A stretch of 64,000 nt of DNA from Skeletonema tropicum (taxonomy: Eukaryota > Bacillariophyta > Thalassiosirophyceae > Thalassiosirales > Thalassiosiraceae). The translations under genes and the position numbers were made by a program. Below the pieces are notes generated by a model, which was not told where the DNA came from, ran no database searches, and saw nothing but the letters and a program-made list of their open reading frames with translations. Where the stretch lies: the NCBI GenBank assembly GCA_037178625.1, contig CM074127.1:2852001-2916000 (forward strand), read 5' to 3'. Positions 22,401 to 32,216 of this stretch are shown piece after piece (position 1 is the stretch's first letter; each line of letters begins with the position of its first letter).

Positions 22401-25034
22401 AATGATCCGAAATACGCAAAGTATATGAAGATGTTGAAAGTTGGAATGCCATTACCTGTGGTGCAACATTCGATGACACGCGATGGCCTCGACCCTACCA
22501 TTTTAGAGGGAGATCACAACAAGCCAGTGCCAGAAGCCCCCGCAGCAGTGCCGCTGAATGAGGATCCGGCATACACGAAATATTTTAAGATGTTAAAACT
22601 TGGACTTCCGCTTGGGGCTGTGAAGAATGCCATGGAGAGAGATGGTGTAGATAGTTCAGTTATGGACGGCGACCACAATGCGCCTCTTTCAGCACGGAAG
22701 CCAAATGTCTCGTCGACGAAAAAGAAGGAGAAGGATACACATCGTCGTACACGGTTACATTGGGAAACACTAGGACAAGTCAATTCCAACTCAGTTTGGG
22801 CTGCCTTGGCTGATGACGAGGAGATGATGTCAATTGAAATCGATGAAACAGAGTTCACCAAATTATTTCAAGCCGAGATCAAGGCTACTCCGACAGCAGC
22901 ACAATCGAGTAATAGCGGGTCGTCGTCCAGAAATGCAGTGCAAGTGATCGACCCAAAACGCGCTAACAATGGTGGAATTATCCTTGCTCGTTTACGCATG
23001 AGCTATGATGACATGGCGACGATAGTGGACACCGTTGACGAAACTAAAATGACTGCAAACCAAGTACAGGGAATTATTGAGTACATGCCATCCCAAACAG
23101 AGAGGAAATCTCTCCGTGCCTACATGAAATCGGGCCCAGGCGACTCAGAAGAGAAGTTTGAGAAATTATGTGAATGTGAAAAATTTATGATTGCCATGAT
23201 TTCTGTGAAGCAGTCGAGGATGAAATTGCGAGCTCTTTTGTTTAAGCTGCAATTCCGTGGCTGTATTCAAGATTTGGCTCACGACGTTTTTTCTGTTGAG
23301 AAGGCTTGTGATGAATTGAGCAATTCTGTCAAGTTGAGGAAGTTGTTTGGAATTGTATTGAATGTTGGAAATCGCCTCAACACAGCTGGTCCCAGTGAAA
23401 AGCGAAAAGCAAGGGCATTTTCAATACAGTCATTACTCAAGCTGAATCAAGCTAAAGCATTCGACAACAAAACTACTTTCTTGCAGTATGTGGTTCTTGT
23501 CGTTCAAAGAAACAACGAGAAGTTGCTGAATTTTAGTGACGATCTCCCAACAGTTGCGAAGGCTGATAAGATCTACTGGGATCAATGCATCAATGAATTG
23601 GAAGAGATGGAGACGCAGCTTGAGATTGTTCGTAAGCTGGCGTTGCATGAGGCCAACGCGAAGAGAAACATCTATTCAATCTCCAAGAAGAAGAGTTCTC
23701 AAGATGACGACGAATCAGAGAACCTGAACATCGACGAAGATATGTCACTTGAAGAGGAGGTTAGTTTGTTGCGGTCTACGAAGATTGGTATGTTTGCGTT
23801 GGGTGCAATTAAAAAGGTTTCCCAGCTGCGTGAACGAGTTGATATAGCGAAGGATAAGTTTTCTCGTCTGTTAGAATACTTTGGCGAAGATGGGGACAAC
23901 GCTAAGATGGATGCTCATGAATTGTTCGCAATCATCAACACATTTTCTCGCGACTTCGACGCTGCCCGCGAAGTTGTCAACAGACAGGAGCAGGCAAAGG
24001 TAAGAAACTGGCATTTGTGTGTGTAGGCTGTTTGTGTATCATTGATGCATTCTCTAACAATACTTGATTTTGCTTTGCAAACACTTCTGTTACAGAAACG
24101 AGCCGAAACAAAAGAAGCTAACACGACAAATAAAAAGCTCAAGACAATCGAAGAAAGCTCACCTCCCAAGAAAGATAAACCACCTTTGTTGAGGGCATCC
24201 TCTCTTCAGCCCAACATGAGCAATGTCCTAGCTGAAATGCAGCAAAAGAGGGTCGTAAAGACTAAGCCTACACCACCCACCATTTCTGATTTTCCTGATG
24301 ACGAATCTAACTTGCCAGGAGAGAAGACGCCTTCTGTGGGACAAACTTTAATTGAAGAGCAAAAGTTGGAAAGGGAGAGAATTGAAAAGGAGCGACAGCT
24401 TAAGGAGCAAGAGGCTAGTCTTGCTGAAGAACAACGGCTTGAAAAGGAAAGAATCGAACGGGAACAGCATGATATGGAAGTACAAGCAAGATTGGCAGAA
24501 GAGCAGCAGCAACAAGAGCAACAACATCGTGAGCAGGAACGGCTTGAAAGAGAGAGGATTGAACTGCAGCGGCAAGCGGAGCAACAGGCGAGAGAGGTTG
24601 CCGCTGCCAAGATCCAAGCTCAGCAAGAAAGTGAAAGATACGCGATGGAACAGAATAAAGCAGAAGTGGAATCGCAGCCAAGCCAGGCTGCATCAAAACC
24701 ACAAGTCTCTCCAAAAGAGAGCAGAACTCAAACACGCCGGGAATTAATGGCTAGGAGGAGACAAGCGCGTTTAAACTCAAGTCCACACAAAAGTCCTGTA
24801 GCTGCCTCCACACCACCACCTAAAGCTCAGCCGTCGCCATTGTCTCCACCTAGGACGGAAAAGAGTAGGTCAGAGTCGACATCTCCAAAAGCAACAGCTT
24901 CACAATCATCATCAAACTCAACTGCAAGAGCATCAGCGAGAGATCGATACGCAAGGCACAAGAAGATTATGAACCAGCAACGCCAGTCCGCCTCTACGCA
25001 GAAGAACAGCGACAGCAGAAGATTCGCTTGCTGA
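19497..25034 (+). CDS. formin (FH2 domain) with repeats and WASH-complex-like motifs
   Basis: Exon 1 is 19497-23999, the intron 24000-24095 and exon 2 24096-25034, giving 1813 residues. The first about 760 residues are Ser/Gln-rich and disordered. Then come seven 23-residue repeats (about residues 764-924). Two copies of a motif of the type PKYAKYMKMLKVGMPLPVVQ (about residues 970 and 1025) resemble the WASHC3/CCDC53 signature. The FH2 domain follows at about residues 1080-1500: RTRLHWETL (lasso/knob start), an EKFEKLCECEKFMIAM segment, the hallmark LNVGNRLN, and KAFDNKTTFLQYVV. FH2 dimers nucleate and elongate actin filaments. No FH1 poly-proline is obvious. The C-terminus is a long Glu/Gln/Arg coiled coil and a basic tail. 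The whole 5.4 kb frame is uninterrupted. Confidence 0.88.
21786..22268 (+). repeat. 69-bp in-frame tandem repeat, seven full units
   Basis: Seven units of 69 bp encode the 23-residue module DPRAAMMxMLN + KRANPEVEEPAK, where x is V, T, A or E and the first unit reads DPRAALMSTLN. A shortened unit precedes it at about 21736-21785. Units 2-7 are almost identical in DNA, so expansion is recent; the length may vary between strains. Confidence 0.95.
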
Positions 25035-25339
25035 GACACCTCATACTTTAGATAAAATTCATAACAACTTATCTTTTGTACAGACGATTGATTTAATGAC
25101 TCTCTCTCTCCCTCTCATTGTTACCGTACTAGTAGATTCCTTACCTTTGTCGATGAGGGTACCTAGATCTACGTGTACTCACCCAAGCCAGAAGCCAGAG
25201 ATGATCCTATTTTTTCTTCTCTTTTTCATGCCATGACAACAACTAACGGTTGCCTCTGAAATAAGCGATCAGCGTTGCATTGTTTTAGGGATTGGGTGCT
25301 AGATGACGTTGCTATTATATTTTTCCAGTTGTGTAAAGT
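25035..25339. other. intergenic, no gene seen
   Basis: About 305 bases with a CT-rich microsatellite-like run (ctctctctccctctc near 25100). It should hold the formin 3' UTR and the promoter of the next gene. Confidence 0.4.
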
Positions 25340-28300
25340 ATGGATGAGTTTGATTTTGATTCAGATGGTGATTCACCAGAGTCACCATCGCGCTCGAAGT
25401 CATCCCCAATAAAAAAATGCCCTCAAAGCCCAAGCAATAGCAGTGTCAGCGTTAGCAGCAGCGGTAGTCCTCTCAGAGGGCGGAGAAAGAATCGAAAAAC
25501 GCGGAAGGTAATTCTTACTGGTGCACAGGCTATTAAGGAGGGGCAGGCGAAGCGGAGACAGGCCGAGCAGAATGTTGCAGCTGCTGCGGCCGTCAAAGCG
25601 GCAGCTTTGGAGAAGAAGAAACGAGCCGCTGCATCTACTCCCTCCTCAAATGATAGCGGGCAAATAAAACGGCAATCATCGCCCGAAAAGAAAGTAATCT
25701 CAACGAAGGGGAGGAGACATAAACAACGAAAAACAGAACGAAAAAACATAAATAGTGCAATTGTTGATCGTGAGATCAGTACTGAATTTGCTTGCAGCCA
25801 GAGCAGTCTGGATAGCAAGTCAGTTCGGTTTGCAGAATCGTCAAAGGGAAAAGAACACCACAATGGCCAAGCTGAAAGACATCGAGAATTGGGAGAAAGT
25901 GAAAGCAGCAGCAGTTGTAGCAGTAGCGCCAACGGCAAGAAACCACAACAAACGCAGCAACAGCCATCGTCATGTCTGAGGTCAAAGTCAATATATCCTC
26001 AAAAATCATCACAAAGTACAAAAACTAATGCATCAAAACAAACTCCACCGACTTCGCCTGCATCTAATTCAAATTCATCAATTTCATATTCATCATTCGC
26101 TAGAATTCATGGCAACGGCGCACGGAAGAAACGACACAAACCTCGACGATTTCAACTTGGATATTCTCCAAATGTTTCTTCGCATCATAACGAATCATCA
26201 GTGAATTCATCGCCAGCTTCCTCCTCATCCAAATCTCCTGAAAAGACACAAGTTGTAACTCTCGGGAGATCAATTGGATATTCGTCCCGTGACTTTGACA
26301 CCACACCTGATGCTGCAGCGGCGGCACAAAATGCCGGGAATTATCGTATGCTCATTGATGAGTTATCCTATTTATGTTCGGCAATTTTGCACTGTAAGCA
26401 ACAACATCGCATCGGGTTTGCAAAGACAGAAGTAGTTTGTAGGCATAACTCAATCACAGCCGGTGCTGCGTGTGATATTGGAGAGTTGATTTCTCAATCA
26501 GGTACACGGACTGCTCTGTTGATGCTATCGTCGTCATCGGGTGGTCGAGCTCAGCAGAGTAAGTACAAAAATGGTGGTAAGGAGTGTTGGAGCATTAGGG
26601 GCTATTTTGGAAGCTCTTGCTTGCGCTCCGCCCGTAGTTGATTGGGTAGGATGTCTGCAAGGAGGTAATCATTGGTGATGAAGTGAGTGACTCGAAGCCT
26701 TCCAGTCTGGTTGAAGGTTCCAATGCTACTGGATTTGAACTCGACAACAATAATCTTGCTGCTGTTCCTCTGAGTTCGCTATCAGGGAGAACAAAATTTG
26801 ATAACATCGCATCAAAAGCATTGTCTATAGTCTCACTTTTTGTAAGCATTGATTGTACTGGGTCAAGTCGAGCTGCAATCAGTCCCAACTGTAAGATGGA
26901 ACGTAACATGATCAAAGGAGCACGAAATAATATCCTACAACACCAGCAATCATTGAGAGGTATTGCAAGACTTATTTCAGACGATCCAGTGGTCAACACC
27001 TACTTGCAGAGTATGGCTGTGGCACAGGGGGTTACTGGATTGAATGATGGTGGTGAATTACAGCTTATGGATAACGTTGATGAGGGTAGCGTTGCGTCTA
27101 AGAGTAGCCGTGCGTCAACACTAAGCTCTATCTCTATGAGCAAAGCGTCTTCTCAGCAAACCGTTGATGAGCTGTCTCAATCACAAGCAAATAATGCCGA
27201 TCCTACCAAGGCAGGTAGACAAAGAAATCGCAAAAGAAAGAAAATGAGGGCAATTCGTGAAGATGATGACGAGAAGGATTCTTCTGAATTCAACATGCCC
27301 TCGATGGCAAGTAGCAAGTCTTCAGAGAGTCCAATTAAATTGAATTCGCCAGCCAAGAGTGGAAAATCTAATTGTCTTGACTTCAATTCTGCAGATAGCA
27401 GTGCGAAGCCAAACACCTTCGTGAAAAAGGTTCGACTGAATAGTGTAGAAAAATACACAGAGAAGCTAACACTAGCGTTGTCACGAGCAAAAATACCAAC
27501 GTTGGATGCAAAGGATGATAATGATTTGTCCAGAGTTGATGATTATAAAGACGTGATGTGCCAACACTGTCAGGTCTGGGGAAAGGACGCCTTGTCGTCT
27601 CAATCTTGCCATGGGAATGTTTGCATAACTTCAGCAAGTCTAGCTATTGATGCTGCTGAATGCATTATAACAGGAAAAGATAGTTCGTCAGGAAATGGTG
27701 CAGATGATGCAGATATAGATGAACATGACGATGGTGGTAGCGATGATGATGACTTTCTAGCCGATGGCAACCAGAACTCAGAGGACGTAGGTCTCTGCGA
27801 AGAATCCAATATTGTTTGCGAATGAGATGCTTCGAAAGAGTGGCTCACTTCCTGAATACTCGCGAGCATATGCGTCAACTCTGTCAGCTATTCTACTAGC
27901 TCACAAATTGCATCATGCTGGAGATCAAAGTCAAGTTCCGTCAACATCCTGCCATAGATGCATCACTTATCTTCAAAAACGCGCTTCCTCGCTCTCTGGG
28001 ATAATCGACAGTTTATGCTGTCTTTCTCCAAAAGCTTCTATTGCGCTAAGTTGCCCTGAGTCATATTTGGTCCCTGGCTTACTAAAAGTCATTGCAGAGT
28101 TGTCCTTCGGAAACAATATGGGTGCAGCTTCGACGAGTATTAGAGATGAAATTTTGACTTCTTTGAAAACTCTCACCAGCCTCACGCACGAAAATTCAGT
28201 GGCTTGTGAGCAACTCGTGAGGCCCTACAATTGGGACAACTCTCTCCCGATATCAATGGAAAACGCGATGGTTGCATCAGATCAAACCACGACTGGAGTC

Positions 28301-28948
28301 TGTATCATATTTAGCTACTTGCTCAAAGTTTCATCAACAAAACAGAGAAACGCATCCACGAATCATGACGATGAAAGAGACAAATCGTTTGATAGATATT
28401 TGTATGACACTACCATCTTCTGTCTAAATATTCTTACCAATATTGTAGAAATGGTACCGCATTCTTCAAAATACATGATTGAGAACATCGCTGTAACTGA
28501 TGAAGGAGTGAATGCTATAACATGGCTGTCTCGTTGGGTCGTATCAACAACGTCTGGTTTTCGAAAATCAATCATGAAAGGTAGCTTTGGCTCTCAAGGC
28601 GAAACAGAAGAATCTACTACTGGTGGTGACGAATTAAAAGCTGGTGAAGAAGGAAATCTTGTCACAGCAGGGAATGGGTTCGTTCTCCTCGCATATTTGA
28701 TGCTGGAGGATGAGCATTCGTCATCTTCTTCCGCGAGCATCCGAGATGCAGTCATAAAAGAGCTCCCATTTGATGAGAGTGGTTCATCCGGTGGTATTCA
28801 ATACATGATTAAAACGTTGAAAGCATTCTGCAATTTCTATCACTATTCTGTCGGTGATCTCAGTGTGGCAGTCATTGCTCCTGTCGTGAAGCTGATCTCT
28901 GGGCTTCAGAAACTTGATGTCGTGGAACAGCGAAAGGCGTGGCTCTGA
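25340..28948 (+). CDS. WAPL-like cohesin release factor, frame interrupted
   Basis: The N-terminal about 300 residues are Ser/Lys-rich and probably disordered. From about residue 335 helical repeats begin (YRMLIDELSYLCSAILHCKQ, ACDIGELISQSGTRTALLM). The region FDNIASKALSIVSLFVSIDC, LTSLTHENSVACEQL, FCLNILTNIVEMVP and GNGFVLLAYLMLEDE follows the pattern of the WAPL C-terminal domain, which removes cohesin from chromosomes. The first frame ends at 26641. A normal 125-base intron (donor GTAAGT at 26559, acceptor ending 26683) joins it in phase to the next frame, although the skipped part also looks codable. A second break near 27790-27825 needs a +1 shift into the frame that ends at 28948. Identity is from motif pattern, not a diagnostic residue. 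Confidence 0.6.
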
Positions 28949-29006
28949 GTAAATATTCAATAATGCATATAATATATAACTTAGTTGTAATGATGCTATT
29001 CTCGGT

Positions 29007-31863
29007 CTACCTCCTCATAAATGGCAGCCAAACTACTTGACTTTCGCCATTATCTTCTGCTTCGTTTACCTGAGACATTGGAGCCTCGTCGTCATCAAAA
29101 CCACTCGAATGCTGTCCAATGCTTTCCAATGTCAGCATCAGCACGAATTGTGAACTGAGTTTCTGCCTGGGGATAGTCTGATTCTTGCGACTGCTGCGAT
29201 AATAAAGATGGACTACCGCCATTACCATCATTCTCGCCTTGTTGACTTGCTTGACTGCTATTTGTCCGAGGCGATTCGATCGCGTTTCCCACGGCGTCGA
29301 CGGGATGAGGAAGATGACGCAGTTGTACCGACGGTGGGCGTGCTCTGGAGCGTTTGGAGTGCAGATTTGAAGCGTTTACCCGAGTCATTGTCAATAGGCG
29401 AAGCTTGTGGGAGCTTGCGGTCACGTTTACCACGACGAGTGGATGATGATTCATCATCACTCATGGATGGCGAATCACTATGGGATGGTGACTCCTCTGT
29501 GGTTGTGGTTGTGGCTGCTGTTGTGGCTGTGGTTGTGGCTGCTGTTGTGGCTGCTGTTTTGACTGCAGCTGTGGCTGTGATTGAGGCAGCTGTTGCTTCC
29601 GTGGTCGATTTCGAAACGGCTATGTCTTCATGGACTGTTTCATTTGTAACCTTGATTGTATCCATCGAAAAACTCACGTCAATATCACTACCCCTCTTGT
29701 CCTCCTTTTTGATATTGCTCTTCGGTTGATCCTCCAATCTAGTTGCCAAAAACTTTTCCTCGCTGCCCTCTTCATAGCCATATCTCATGCAATGATACAA
29801 CCAATCTAACGTTACCACATGCAACCCCCACTCCTTTGCTTTGATATACTTGGGACCACCCCCTACAACGTTTCGATTGTTGTTCTCATCATTGACTGTA
29901 GTACAGCATATCAAGTGCGTATTCTTTGCTTTGAGACTATCCGTGTATTCAGCTCCAAGAGAACGTAGCATCCAAATAATCCCATACCTCGATGCATCTA
30001 CAAATCCCGTAACGCTAACAAGAAATTTTGTATCTTTTGGGAACAGACGAAGATGATATGTCTGTGGTTGAAATAGTTTTGGGTATTGGATTGGATTGTA
30101 GACATAGCCCTCTTGAATACATGCTGTAACCCAAACAGGACTGACGGGTTCAATGATAGATGACAAAGTCAGTTGTTTTGTTACTGTTGCCAAGTTGCGA
30201 TGATTGCTGTAATATCTTTGACAACTCTCCAAGCAATGGGTGATATTTGGAATGATGCACATTCGAATGACCTCCCGATGATACGACATAATATCTTCTC
30301 TTATCGTCGTTGTTATTATTAGTTGCCGCAATGTCACTACTGTCATCATTATTCCTTCGTTTTCGCTGTTGAATGGCATATTCTTGTTGTTTCCTAACAA
30401 CATCCTTCTTTATAGCTTCCAATATCCGTTTGGAAAGAATCAATCCTCCAGCATGGGTAATTTTGCATTCCATTTCATCTTGAGTATATTCCAGGGAAGC
30501 GTCCAAAGAAGATGATGGGAGTTGCTGCGGTCGTATCACGACAAAGATATCACCCTGAAATATGGTAGATTGTTTGTATTTTCGTTGTTTTGGTTTTTTG
30601 TCAAAATTGATGGATGTGTCTTTTGCAGTGGATGAGAGTGCAGATGATGACTTCTTGACATCCTTTCCTTGTTTCTTGACATTCTCTACAGCAGAATCAA
30701 CCACAGCTGACGCCTTTCTCTTTGTAGATACTGGTATCATGGAAGGTATTGGTATAGGTGGCGGTGAAGGAAATGACGATGGAAAGTCTAATATCGAATC
30801 ACGGTGAATACATGCTAATATCCACCGTGGTGTAACTGCAATTGGTCCCCTTGGATGATATTGACAATACGCCTTTGCTTCTTGGAACGTTAGTAATCGC
30901 TCTTGATGACGATGATGAAATTGCTGCTGGTTGAAGTCTTCAATCCTGATCAATGTTGTCAACATCATCATTTATGAGTACTATTGTAGTCAATTCATTT
31001 GGTTCCCAGTAGATGGTACCTCCTGCATTTCGTATCAGTGTGGATAATTTCGCGTGTAGCCGACGATGCTTTTGGTGGTTACCATCATCATTGTTGATGT
31101 TATTATTATTTTTTACATTGCCAACTCCTTCCGTATTGGTTTTGCTATCGACATTGTTATGAACGGTAGAGTGAAATCCCACAAGGAGAAAGGAATGCAT
31201 GGAAAATATTTGGTTTTGTTGTAATCCATATGGATCAGTTTGTTGTTGTTGTTGAATGAACCACTCACATGCTTCCTCCAGTGTAGCATCTTTTGGTATT
31301 TCTTTTGGAAGTGACAATACTGACGATGACGATTGTTGCTTGTTGTGTGTATTTGTATTATCATCATTTATACAGTTTGTTGTATCGTCTGAAAAATGCT
31401 TCTTGTTGTTTTGTTGCTTCTCAGACGAAACAAGTGCAAATCTCCCTTCATCGACACGTCTCCCCTCCCGTGCACAAGCCTCAACCCATCCACTCGTGAC
31501 AATCTTGAGCTTCTTGGCCCACCGTTTCATCATGTCATCCTCCCCCTTCTCCTCATCGGCAAGAATCTGCTGTACAAATCTGTACTTGACCGATCCCTCT
31601 GGCTCATCAATGACCAAGTGAGTAATGCCGCATCCTGCATCCAGTGCTCCGCTGTACTTCCCGCCAAGTTGGGTTATGATGGCGTGTAGTTCTTCCTTGT
31701 GGTCAAAGTCGAGGCCGGAGAGGCAGGCTATTACTCCAGTCAGTGCTGCTGTGGAGGTGTTACTATTGTTATTGTTGTTATTGTTGGCAGATGAGCGACG
31801 TCGATAATACTGTGGATTGGCATGGCGGGATCGATGATTGTTGTTGTGGCTTGACACGTTCAT
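29007..31863 (-). CDS. four-BRCT-domain protein (TopBP1/Dpb11-like), four frame breaks
   Basis: Translation starts at 31863 with an Asn-rich leader. BRCT 1: LTGVIACLSGLDFDHKEELH with IITQLGGKYSG and KIVTSGWVEACAREGR. BRCT 2: IRNAGGTIYW and HPRGPIAVTPRWILACIHRD. BRCT 3: FQGDIFVVIRP, ITHAGGLILS and PVSPVWVTACIQEGY. BRCT 4: FLVSVTGFVDASRYGI, MLRSLGAEYTDSL and HVVTLDWLYHCMRYGY. Such arrays bind phosphorylated partners in replication initiation and DNA damage checkpoints. The tail is Thr/Ala-rich, then Ser/Gln-rich with several SQ sites (SLLSQQSQESD), possible ATM/ATR targets. The coding sequence changes frame by +1 near 30930, 30150, 29270 and 29085; the sequence on both sides of each point looks coding. 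Total about 950 residues. Confidence 0.72.
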
Positions 31864-32216
31864 CGTGGACGACTAATGAGGATAGTTCAGCTATAAATGC
31901 GGTGTGTCATTTACTGCCGCCTGTCTATCAAGCCACCAAAGTTATCATCAACTAACAGCGCTACTTACTCTAAGTATTGCATCATCCTCAACAATGACAC
32001 TGTCGACTGGGCTAGCTACAATCAAAACGCAAGCCAGCAGCAACAAAAATGTCATCCCAGTCACGCTCCATCTGTCACTGCACTCCTAGAGGAATGACGT
32101 TGCGTGCCGTGCGTGATGGATTCGAAACTTAAAACCACGTGAAGTGCCGACTACAAACTCCGAACTCCCCCTCCATAAAAAAAAATTCGCAAAACACACA
32201 CACAGATAAAATCAAC
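31864..32216. promoter_or_regulatory. divergent intergenic region
   Basis: About 350 bases between two divergent gene starts. I see no nameable element; an A-rich run lies at 32177-32186 just before the next start. Confidence 0.3.

Noticed and set aside
21632..22479. Long minus-strand open frames (211 and 263 codons) within the formin
   Set aside because: They are mirror images of the 69-bp repeat and have no independent features.
24206..24747. Several overlapping frames antisense to the formin coiled coil
   Set aside because: Leu/Cys/Ser-rich products are the expected antisense of Glu/Gln/Arg codons.
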